Origin: Acidobacteriota bacterium
GTDB taxonomy: Bacteria; Acidobacteriota; Blastocatellia; Pyrinomonadales; Pyrinomonadaceae
DNA length: 6,303 nt
Direction of reading: 5' to 3'
NCBI GenBank assembly: GCA_963169175.1
Contig: CAUJFK010000088.1
Span: 1 to 6,303 of the forward strand
This document shows positions 1-5,532 of the stretch, one piece after another; within the stretch, counting starts at the first letter, position 1, and each line of letters begins with the position of its first letter. A program made the translations under genes and the position numbers. The notes beneath the pieces are model-generated. The model worked only from the letters and a program-made list of their open reading frames with translations, was not told the origin of the DNA and searched no databases.

Positions 1-1050
1 ACCTTGAGCCTGCTCGGCGTGATGATCCGCACAAATCATTTCAAGAAAATCGGCCGACCGATGCTTGTCCATTTTTCATGCGAGCGGATGGATGACAATA
101 TCGAGGCATTTCTCACAGGCGGACGAATTGGAAAATGGTTCGCCCGGTGTCTGATCGGCAACTATACAATGCCGAACTTTGACTACCATATTGCAAACTC
201 AGTTTACACGGCGGAAGAATTTCACAACTCGGTCTCCTCGGCCGCAAACCGCCGCCGAAGCGGACGCTTTTTCAACTGGTGCTGGCGTACATTTAAGGCA
301 CCGCGGGTTCCGGTTGGGGAACGTATCTTCGTTTGCCCCCGCGGTGTTGATTCGGCCCATTTTACACCGGACCGGATCTCCGACGAGGTGCGGCGTGAAA
401 TGATCGAACGGGCAGACGTGCCCGATGATTCGGTCGTTCTTCTTTATGCCGGACGAATTTCGCCCGAAAAAAACATTGGCCTGCTTGTTGACCTGATGAA
501 GATCCTCGCTCGAGACACAAACCAGGACTACAGGCTGCTCATCGCCGGTGCGGGGCCAAAAGCCGGCTGGCTTCAGGACAAAACTGACGAACATTTTCCC
601 GGCAAGGCGGTTCAGCTTGGTCATTTGGATAAGGAAACCCTTGCAAACTACTACGCCAACGCCGATATCTTCGTCCACCCAAATCCGAAAGAGCCGTTCG
701 GCATCGCACCGCTCGAAGCAATGGCATCGGGCGTGCCGACCGTCGCCCCAAATGCCGGCGGGATCCTGTCATACGCGACGAACGAAAATGCCTGGCTCGT
801 TACACCGACTGGAGAGAACTTTGCTGACGCGATCCGCGAAATAGTCGCGAATGAGTCCCTGCGTAAAAACAAGATCGCAAAGGCACTTGAGACTGCAAGG
901 GCAAATACTCGGGAAGCGTCGACCGACCGATTGTTCGCCACCTACGATCAAATTTACGCCGACTTTCAACAACGGCGCGAGCTGTTTACCGATATCGACG
1001 AAGCGAAGAACTTCGACTTCGTGCGTGAATTGTTGACCAACAAAGGCTAG
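1..1050 (+). CDS. GT4-family glycosyltransferase, 5' end cut by window edge
   Basis: The frame is open from base 1 and ends at TAG 1048-1050; no true start is visible, so the TTG at base 4 is probably internal. Counting that codon as residue 1, the C-terminal Rossmann domain of a GT-B, family GT4 enzyme is clear: the donor-binding GRISPEKN stretch at about 150-157 (Arg and Lys contact the nucleotide-sugar phosphates in this family), LLIAGAGP at 178-185, and the E-x7-E motif EPFGIAPLE at 230-238, followed by ASGVPTVAPNAGG. The N-terminal acceptor domain is only partly present. GT4 enzymes usually have about 370-420 residues, so a substantial N-terminal piece lies upstream. The enzyme should be cytosolic or membrane-associated and retaining, moving a sugar from a nucleotide-sugar to a lipid or glycan acceptor. 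The acceptor cannot be read from sequence. The betaine-lipid genes downstream make a glycolipid acceptor such as diacylglycerol conceivable, but that is inference. The following permease starts 9 bases after the stop. Confidence 0.92.
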   Translation, partial: TLSLLGVMIRTNHFKKIGRPMLVHFSCERMDDNIEAFLTGGRIGKWFARCLIGNYTMPNFDYHIANSVYTAEEFHNSVSSAANRRRSGRFFNWCWRTFKAPRVPVGERIFVCPRGVDSAHFTPDRISDEVRREMIERADVPDDSVVLLYAGRISPEKNIGLLVDLMKILARDTNQDYRLLIAGAGPKAGWLQDKTDEHFPGKAVQLGHLDKETLANYYANADIFVHPNPKEPFGIAPLEAMASGVPTVAPNAGGILSYATNENAWLVTPTGENFADAIREIVANESLRKNKIAKALETARANTREASTDRLFATYDQIYADFQQRRELFTDIDEAKNFDFVRELLTNKG

Positions 1051-1059
1051 AATTTATTG

Positions 1060-2160
1060 ATGCTCGAACTAGTAGTTGCAAACCTCAAGGTCCGTCCGTT
1101 CCGCACGTTGATCAGCGTGATCGGCGTAGCCCTCGGCGTTGTGCTGATAGTACTTTTTACCGGCTTGGCCCGCGGGATGACGCAGGAGATGGCAAAGCGG
1201 GCCACGAACTGGAAGGCCGAGATCGTCTTCAGCCGGCCCGGCGGCATGGACCTGACAAGTTCGACACTGAATGTCAGCACAGCCTACGTAGAAAAGCTGG
1301 ATCAGATCGACGGCGTTCAATCGACCACGCCGGTCGGCCGCTACATTACACCTAGTTCAAAAGGCCGCTTTGGCATACAGCAGCTCGACGGAATTGTCTG
1401 GGAACAATTCGCCGCCATGAACGACATGGAACTGATCGAGGGACGCCCGCCGCAGGCGAATGATGAGGCGATCGTGGACGAACGTCAGATGCGCGACGAT
1501 CACTTAAAACTGGGCGACACCGTCGAACTCTTCGGCAACAAGCCTTACAAGGTCATCGGCGTATTTTCGCCCCCATCCGGCTCGCGAATAAAGATCTCGC
1601 TTGCGGCACTGCAGGAGGCCCTTGAGGTCAATGACAAATGCACCTACATCCTCGTAAAGGTCCGCGATGGGGCCGACCCGGCAGCGGTTGCCGCCCGGAT
1701 CAACGAAGCCCTTCCGGGAAATACCGTTAACCTATCAAGCGACATCGTCACCGATGCCCAGGAACGCATTCCCGCACTGAATACTTTCCTTCGAATATTG
1801 GTCGGTCTCGGTGCCTTCGTCAGCGTGATCTTTGTCCTGCTGTCAATGTACACGACCATCACCGAACGCCGTAAGGAGATCGGGATCCTAAAATCGATGG
1901 GAGCATCAAAGGGGTTTATCATGCGCGCCATTGAAGGTGAAGCATTTTTGATCGGTGTCATGGGTGTTCTGCTCGGCCTGGCCGTGGCATTTCTTGCCTC
2001 GGTAGGCATTGGACGCGCGTTCGAGCTTGCCTTTGAGTTCAGCACTGGTTGGGTCGGCACCGCGGTGATCATTGCGATAGTGGGCAGCCTGGCCGGAGCT
2101 CTTTACCCGGCATGGCGCGCGTCAACGATCGATCCGGTCGAAGTGATGGCGAACGAATAG
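1060..2160 (+). CDS. ABC transporter permease, MacB/FtsX type
   Basis: A 366-residue inner-membrane permease with the MacB layout. One N-terminal membrane helix lies at about residues 17-36, after the typical opening NLKVRPFRTLISVIGVALG. A large extracytoplasmic MacB_PCD domain covers about 40-235. A C-terminal FtsX domain has three helices at about 243-266, 295-318 and 331-350. Diagnostic motifs are ERRKEIGILKSMGA (269-282), the coupling segment that touches the ATPase, and the terminal PAWRASTIDPVEVM. Length is normal for single-FtsX permeases. I chose ATG 1060 over the TTG at 1057; a weak AAAGG lies 13 bases upstream, and the 9-base gap to the glycosyltransferase suggests co-transcription or translational coupling. 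Such permeases work with a LolD/MacB-type ATPase and often a periplasmic adaptor, using mechanotransmission to move lipoproteins, lipids, peptides or drugs. No ATPase or adaptor is in view, so the partner lies upstream or elsewhere and the substrate is unknown. Confidence 0.93.
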   Translation: MLELVVANLKVRPFRTLISVIGVALGVVLIVLFTGLARGMTQEMAKRATNWKAEIVFSRPGGMDLTSSTLNVSTAYVEKLDQIDGVQSTTPVGRYITPSSKGRFGIQQLDGIVWEQFAAMNDMELIEGRPPQANDEAIVDERQMRDDHLKLGDTVELFGNKPYKVIGVFSPPSGSRIKISLAALQEALEVNDKCTYILVKVRDGADPAAVAARINEALPGNTVNLSSDIVTDAQERIPALNTFLRILVGLGAFVSVIFVLLSMYTTITERRKEIGILKSMGASKGFIMRAIEGEAFLIGVMGVLLGLAVAFLASVGIGRAFELAFEFSTGWVGTAVIIAIVGSLAGALYPAWRASTIDPVEVMANE

Positions 2161-2196
2161 ATAGGCCGCATTCCGAGTTCGCAAATAGCTTACGTC

Positions 2197-2214
2197 TATC
2201 AGAGTTCTCTGATA
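2197..2214. promoter_or_regulatory. Perfect 8+8 dyad upstream of btaA (candidate operator)
   Basis: TATCAGAG-TT-CTCTGATA is an exact inverted repeat of 8-base arms with a 2-base centre. It lies 37 bases after the permease stop and 128 bases before the btaA ATG. Its symmetry and 18-base length fit a homodimeric regulator site. As RNA it could form only a weak AT-rich hairpin (7 pairs, GTTC loop) with no immediately following T-run, so a terminator is less likely. It does not resemble the PhoB box. No convincing -35/-10 pair was found next to it. The structure is seen; the regulatory role is inferred. Confidence 0.45.
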
Positions 2215-2246
2215 AACCTCCTAAAATGCATTCATTCCCGTCTCTT

Positions 2247-2302
2247 TTCTTCTTTTTCCTCTTTTTCGGTGGTAAAAAAGGAAAAACACGGAAAAAGATG
2301 AA
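2247..2302. repeat. Imperfect inverted repeat: pyrimidine tract facing purine tract
   Basis: A pyrimidine-rich strand from about 2241 to 2267 (TTCTTCTTTTTCCTCTTTTTC from 2247) faces a purine-rich strand at 2280-2302 (GGAAAAACACGG followed by AAAAAGATGAA), separated by CGGTGGTAAAAAA. The arms match with a few mismatches and one gap. The central GGTGGTAAAA and the CACGGAAAAA segment resemble parts of the inverted repeat at 3581-3679, so this may be a decayed member of the same intergenic family. It forms most of the btaA leader and could fold into a long A/U-rich hairpin. No small gene is evident in the 181-base gap. Confidence 0.5.
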
Positions 2303-2341
2303 CAAGAAGTAATAATTTCAATTGCACCCGATAGATCACTG

Positions 2342-3580
2342 ATGCGCGAAGCAACTCTACATTCGGCAGTCCGGAATGAAAAGCTTTCCACCAAACAGGG
2401 ATTCTTGCAAAAGCTATTCGCCGTTTGGTTCGACGCGTTCGTTTACAACCAGATATGGGAAGACCCGCGCGTCGATCTGCAGGCGTTAAAACTCGATCGT
2501 GATTCACACGTCCTCACCATTTCATCAGGCGGCTGCAATGCACTGAATTATATCCTCGAAAGCCCCAAGTCCGTTACCGCTGTTGACCTTAACCGATACC
2601 ACATTTATCTATTGAATTTGAAGATCGCGGCCCTGAGACACCTGCCGGCGTTTGACAACTTCTTCGACTTTTTCGGTCGCGGAAAAGGCACAAATACGGG
2701 CCCCGATTATCTGCGATGCATTGCACCGAATTTAGATAGGGAAACTCGCGAATTCTGGGAATCGAATACCTTTGGCGGCGGATTTTTGTACGGTCAGCGC
2801 ATCAGCTTTTTTCGGAACGCCGGGCTTTACGATCATTCCCGCAACGGTTATTTCCTGCGCTTCTTCCATCGCATCGCAAAACTCATCGGATGCGATCCGG
2901 AACAGGTGCTGAAAGCCAGTTCGCTCGAGGAACAACGGCAGCTTTACGAAAAGCACATCGATCCGTTCTTTGATACATTTTTCATTCGCACGGTAGGCAA
3001 ACTACCTATCACAATGTTCGGCCTCGGAATTCCGCCGCAGCAATATGATGAGCTGAAAACCGGCCTCGGCGACGGCAAAACGATCATCGATATCTACCGC
3101 GAACGTGTGCGACGACTCGCTTGCAATTTCCCCATCGACGAAAACTATTTCGCCTGGCAGGCATTCGCCCGACGATATGATCTTGAAAACCGGAAAGCCG
3201 TTCCCGAATATTTAAAGAATGAGAACTATGAAAAGCTGAAGGCGAATGCCGATCGTCTGGCCACCGTTATTGGCTCTGCAACTGACGTTATCAAAAACAG
3301 CGAAACCGGCACCTTCAACCGCTTTGTTTTTCTTGATGCCCAGGACTGGATGAACGCCGATCAGATGACCGAGCTTTGGTCCGCGGTAGCCGAAAAGGCT
3401 GAACCCGGCTCACGGATCATTTTCCGAACTGCGGGTGCCGCATCGCCGGTCGAAAAATGTTTGCCAAAAGAACTACTATCGAGATTTACTTATCACCGAG
3501 CCATTTCTGAGGAACTATTCGCCCAGGACCGCTCCTCCATCTACGGCGGCTTTCATTTATATTCTTTAGAACGATCATGA
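2342..3580 (+). CDS. btaA: BtaA-type S-adenosylmethionine:diacylglycerol 3-amino-3-carboxypropyltransferase (DUF3419)
   Basis: This 412-residue protein matches the BtaA/DUF3419 family in length and layout. BtaA moves the 3-amino-3-carboxypropyl group of S-adenosylmethionine onto diacylglycerol, giving diacylglycerylhomoserine, the first step to the betaine lipid DGTS; it acts at the cytoplasmic membrane. The N-terminal segment FDAFVYNQIWEDPRVD (30-45) is family-typical. A Rossmann-like SAM site follows: HVLTISSGGCNALNYI (56-71, with the SGGCN loop in place of the usual GxGxG) and the acidic strand end TAVDLNRYHIYL (79-90). Near the C-terminus, FVFLDAQDWM (328-337) and YGGFHLY (401-407) are further conserved-looking blocks. 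The frame opens at ATG 2342; there is no strong Shine-Dalgarno. The next gene encodes the matching methyltransferase, which strongly supports the assignment. Bacterial DGTS synthesis is commonly induced by phosphate starvation, but no PhoB box was recognised here. Catalysis on diacylglycerol is inferred from family and context. Confidence 0.9.
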   Translation: MREATLHSAVRNEKLSTKQGFLQKLFAVWFDAFVYNQIWEDPRVDLQALKLDRDSHVLTISSGGCNALNYILESPKSVTAVDLNRYHIYLLNLKIAALRHLPAFDNFFDFFGRGKGTNTGPDYLRCIAPNLDRETREFWESNTFGGGFLYGQRISFFRNAGLYDHSRNGYFLRFFHRIAKLIGCDPEQVLKASSLEEQRQLYEKHIDPFFDTFFIRTVGKLPITMFGLGIPPQQYDELKTGLGDGKTIIDIYRERVRRLACNFPIDENYFAWQAFARRYDLENRKAVPEYLKNENYEKLKANADRLATVIGSATDVIKNSETGTFNRFVFLDAQDWMNADQMTELWSAVAEKAEPGSRIIFRTAGAASPVEKCLPKELLSRFTYHRAISEELFAQDRSSIYGGFHLYSLERS

Positions 3581-3679
3581 ACCACAGAGGCACAGAAAAG
3601 AATATTGATGCATTTTGCACGCCATGATCTGGATACTTGCGATCTATTGCCTTTCTCCGTGTCTCCGTGCCTCTGTGGT
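3581..3679. repeat. Inverted-repeat element with ACCACAGAGGCAC arms filling the btaA-btaB gap
   Basis: The left arm ACCACAGAGGCAC (3581-3593) starts at the base after the btaA stop, and its exact reverse complement GTGCCTCTGTGGT lies at 3667-3679. Beyond the 13 perfect pairs the right arm carries an extra short tandem unit (CTCCGTGT, CTCCGTGC, CTCTGTGG series) which the left arm has in fewer copies. The inner sequence (3601-3650) is unrelated spacer. Short repeats of this CCACAGAGRCACAGAG kind are known as scattered intergenic repeats in several environmental phyla. It could fold into a hairpin within a btaAB transcript. The TAA at its right end (3679-3681) closes the btaB frame upstream of its start. 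Confidence 0.8.
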
Positions 3680-3687
3680 AAAACACC

Positions 3688-4335
3688 ATGCCCGACGCTT
3701 TCGAAAATATGGATCGCATGTACCGTCTGCAGCGGTACTTTTACGACACCACGCGCAAATACTATCTGCTTGGCCGCGATCAATTATTGAACGAGATGAA
3801 TGTGCGGTCCGGTGAACGCGTGCTTGAAGTCGGCTGTGGGACTGCGAGAAATTTGATCATTCTCGCCCGCCGCCACCCGGACGCCCACTTCTACGGCCTC
3901 GACGCTTCAGCCGCGATGCTCGAAACGGCCCAGGCAAAAACCGACAATGCCGGCTTAAAAAGCATAACTCTCAAAACCGCGCTTGCAGACGATTTTTCAT
4001 TCAATGGCACGTTTGGCCGGGCCGTACCGTTCGACAAAATATTCTTCTCTTACTCGATCTCGATGATCCCGCCGTGGCGCGAGTCGATCGACAACGCCCT
4101 TGCAAATCTCAAACCCGGCGGCACGCTTTATCTGGTCGATTTCTACGATCAAAAAGACCTTCCGGCTGCATTCCGCAAGCTGCTGAAATGGTGGCTGCGC
4201 AAATTTCACGTCCAATTTTGGGACGGCCTGCTTCCCTATTTTTCATCCTTGGATAAGGACGGGCTTGTTAGGTTGGATCTGAAACCGCTGTTCCGCCGCT
4301 ATTCGTTCATTGCGTCGCTGAAAAAACCTATCTAG
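3688..4335 (+). CDS. btaB: BtaB-type diacylglycerylhomoserine N-methyltransferase
   Basis: A 215-residue class I SAM-dependent methyltransferase, close to the length of known bacterial BtaB (a little over 200 residues). It would methylate the amino group of diacylglycerylhomoserine three times, giving DGTS. Motif I is VLEVGCGTARNL (45-56), the acidic motif II YGLDASAAML (69-78, Asp72), a motif IV-like segment FDKIFFSYSISMIPPW (115-130), and LKPGGTLYLVDFYD (141-154). The opening MDRMYRLQRYFYDTTRKYYLLGRD is characteristic of the BtaB/UbiE-like group. ATG 3688 is the first start after an in-frame TAA at 3679-3681; ATG 3709 (Met8) is a reasonable alternative because the family-like sequence begins there. 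The start lies only 8 bases after the repeat arm, so the ribosome site is built from repeat sequence and no good Shine-Dalgarno is seen. Adjacency to btaA fixes the specific call; alone it would be just a methyltransferase. Confidence 0.87.
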   Translation: MPDAFENMDRMYRLQRYFYDTTRKYYLLGRDQLLNEMNVRSGERVLEVGCGTARNLIILARRHPDAHFYGLDASAAMLETAQAKTDNAGLKSITLKTALADDFSFNGTFGRAVPFDKIFFSYSISMIPPWRESIDNALANLKPGGTLYLVDFYDQKDLPAAFRKLLKWWLRKFHVQFWDGLLPYFSSLDKDGLVRLDLKPLFRRYSFIASLKKPI

Positions 4336-4413
4336 CCCTTTAACTGCAGTATTTACAGCATTTGACTTAAAGCAAAATATAAAATGTCGGAGAATTTACC
4401 AGTCAGAAATACA

Positions 4414-4442
4414 TTGACATCGTTGCATCGATGCAATATATT
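4414..4442 (+). promoter_or_regulatory. Sigma70-type promoter of the imuA-imuB operon
   Basis: TTGACA at 4414-4419, a 17-base spacer, and TATATT at 4437-4442 give a consensus -35, ideal spacing and a -10 with one deviation from TATAAT. Transcription would start near 4449, leaving a leader of about 25 bases before the imuA ATG at 4474. A promoter this close to consensus would be strongly active unless repressed, and the palindrome in its spacer offers a means of repression. Confidence 0.82.
4423..4436. promoter_or_regulatory. 14-base perfect palindrome in the promoter spacer, candidate LexA (SOS) operator
   Basis: TTGCATCGATGCAA is an exact 14-base palindrome wholly inside the 17-base spacer and abutting the -10 hexamer. 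A dimer bound there would block RNA polymerase. The genes downstream encode ImuA- and ImuB-like proteins, whose operons are LexA-repressed in the bacteria studied. The site matches neither the CTGT-N8-ACAG nor the GAAC-N4-GTTC box, but LexA boxes are known to vary between phyla. The palindrome is seen; the identity of the regulator is inferred. Confidence 0.65.
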
Positions 4443-4473
4443 CTTATTCACAGCACGACACTGAATAATTGAA

Positions 4474-5304
4474 ATGCGGAATCTGAGTTTAGTAAAAACC
4501 TTAACCCATCTCAAAGAGGAAAGGAAACACTCAGAAGAGATACAGCTTGAATCCGCTGGATTGAGTTTTAAACGCGGTTCGCTGGCCGAACTTGCCGGCG
4601 GCCCGAGCACAGGCAAGACGAGCCTGGCATTGTCGCTTTTATCAAAACTGACACGCGCCGGCGAGGTCTGCGCCGTGGTCGATTCGGCAAATGGTTTCGA
4701 TCCGTGCTCGGCGGTCGTATCCGGCGTCGAACTTGAAAATCTTTTATGGGTCCGCTGTTCGGGCAATATCGAAAAGGCATTTATGTCCGCCGATTATCTT
4801 GTCCAGGCAAAAGGCTTTGGGGCCGTGTGGCTGAACCTGGACGGCCTGTCCAAACGCCAGCTTCGTACTGTGCCAAAAACATACTGGTACCGCTACCGCA
4901 CGCGGATAAAAGAAACGCCGACGCTTGTGCTCGTCACGGCGGAAGAACCGCTTACGGGTTCAGCTTCGCAGCATGCGTTCACGATTACTCGCGGCTGCGT
5001 CAAATGGTCAGGCAAGGGCCGGTATAAATTGTTGAAAGAATTTTCCCTGAACCTTCATTCAAGAAAAGAGTTTTACGGAAAGCAGATGCCGGCCAGGATC
5101 GGGTTTGATCACTCGGACGCATACAATTTGCCCGCCGAAAGGCAAATGCAGCCGATCAATCCCGGCCCGCTTCGCGGGCGTCAGCATATAGCCCCACACA
5201 TGAGCGTGGGATGGAACTCCAATAATGATCAAGCCCACGAAATAAGCGACAGAGGATCAAAGGTATGCCGCGCCTTCCCATCGCCAACGGCGATAAACAT
5301 ATAA
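4474..5304 (+). CDS. imuA: ImuA-like degenerate RecA paralogue (mutasome subunit)
   Basis: A RecA-core protein of 276 codons. Walker A is intact: GGPSTGKTS (42-50). The next strand CAVVDSANGFDP (66-77) aligns with RecA 'CAFIDAEHALDP', and LENLLWVRCSGNIEKAFMSADYLVQ (87-111) with the RecA stretch that follows. The RecA catalytic Glu (E. coli E96) aligns with Ala72, and the Walker B Asp (D144) with Asn121 in AVWLNLDGL, so ATP may be bound but hydrolysis is doubtful. ImuA proteins are RecA-like, lack true recombinase activity and help ImuB and the polymerase ImuC/DnaE2 in error-prone synthesis past lesions. The ImuB-like gene downstream supports this over a generic RecA-like call. ATG 4474 lies about 25 bases after the predicted transcription start; no Shine-Dalgarno is evident. 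From about residue 230 onward the frame reads through a repeat element, so the C-terminal ~47 residues (GPLRGRQHIAPHMSV and on) are probably not native. Confidence 0.82.
   Translation: MRNLSLVKTLTHLKEERKHSEEIQLESAGLSFKRGSLAELAGGPSTGKTSLALSLLSKLTRAGEVCAVVDSANGFDPCSAVVSGVELENLLWVRCSGNIEKAFMSADYLVQAKGFGAVWLNLDGLSKRQLRTVPKTYWYRYRTRIKETPTLVLVTAEEPLTGSASQHAFTITRGCVKWSGKGRYKLLKEFSLNLHSRKEFYGKQMPARIGFDHSDAYNLPAERQMQPINPGPLRGRQHIAPHMSVGWNSNNDQAHEISDRGSKVCRAFPSPTAINI
5164..5211. repeat. REP-like module A (GC hairpin, CATATA linker, second hairpin)
   Basis: A GC hairpin (5165-5179) is followed by a short linker ending in CATATA, then GCCC and a second hairpin, CCCACAC-ATGA-GCGTGGG (5193-5210), with one A-C mismatch. 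The same order recurs in module B. It is read through in frame by imuA. Confidence 0.6.
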
Positions 5305-5345
5305 AGCCCAGGGTTAAGAGAGCGTAGGCGAACGCAACCCTGGGG
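5281..5345. repeat. REP-like module B (GC hairpin, CATATA linker, second hairpin)
   Basis: TCGCC-AAC-GGCGA (5281-5293), then TAAACATATAAAGCCC, then a 9-pair stem CCCAGGGTT / AACCCTGGG (5307-5315 with 5336-5344). The parts and order match module A though the stems differ in sequence, which suggests either tandem copies that diverged by compensatory change or two related repeat subtypes. The imuA frame stops at 5302-5304, in the linker of this module. Confidence 0.6.
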
Positions 5346-5532
5346 TAAGATGGCAAACGCTCTTTCGTCGCTGAAGGTGACGAACAAAAGACCGCAGATA
5401 TTGCTCCCTTTTCAGGGAGTTAGATCAACCGCCGCTTCTACCTAGGGTTTAGGGGTTTGTCGCCGTTGGCGACGAGGAATGCTGAACATTTAAGCGCAGA
5501 TCATACGAAGCTCCCTTCAATTTGATCACACA

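Larger units (their letters stand above)
5161..5473. repeat. Composite REP-like multi-hairpin element inside the imuA-imuB operon
   Basis: About 310 bases made of successive hairpins with little or no coding character. They are GCCCGC-TTC-GCGGGC (5165-5179); CCCAC...GTGGG (5193-5210); TCGCC-AAC-GGCGA (5281-5293); CCCAGGGTT...AACCCTGGG (5307-5344) with a nested GCGT/ACGC; TTCGTC...GACGAA (5364-5384); CTCCCT-TTTC-AGGGAG (5404-5419); and GTCGCC-GTT-GGCGAC (5459-5473). The hairpin at 5281-5293 and that at 5460-5472 are exact inverted copies, which bracket the right half. It resembles the REP/REPIN-type intergenic repeats mobilised by RAYT (REP-associated tyrosine) transposases; no transposase gene is present here. 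It contains the stop codon of the imuA frame and all but the last 59 bases of the imuA-imuB gap. Exact ends are uncertain and no target-site duplication was recognised. Confidence 0.72.

Noticed and set aside
1644..2072. 142-codon minus-strand open frame
   Set aside because: Antisense to the FtsX domain of the permease, with a basic Arg/Pro/Ser-rich composition typical of shadow frames in GC-rich genes.
2161..2341. PhoB box expected for phosphate-regulated betaine-lipid genes
   Set aside because: No pair of CTGTCAT-like repeats could be found; the nearest structured site is the unrelated TATCAGAG dyad.
2712..2725. Near-palindrome TGCGATGCATTGCA, loosely like the 4423 operator candidate
   Set aside because: It is imperfect, lies inside btaA coding sequence far from any promoter, and is readily explained by chance.
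3605..3815. Two short plus-strand frames overlapping the btaA-btaB gap and the btaB start
   Set aside because: They are translations of the inverted repeat and of btaB in other frames, with no conserved-looking sequence.
4336..4413. Possible terminator after btaB
   Set aside because: The region is AT-rich but I found no GC stem followed by a T-run; the only pairings are 3-4 bases long.
4353..4766. 137-codon minus-strand open frame over the imuA promoter and 5' end
   Set aside because: It is antisense to the imuA RecA core and to a near-consensus promoter, with a low-complexity Ser/Pro-rich product; it is a shadow frame.
5156..5356. 66-codon minus-strand open frame
   Set aside because: It lies wholly within the hairpin element and its product has no recognisable domain; open frames through such repeats are common artefacts.
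3581..5473. CRISPR-like array or tandem-repeat system
   Set aside because: The repeats are inverted hairpins of differing sequence, without regularly spaced identical direct repeats or unique spacers.
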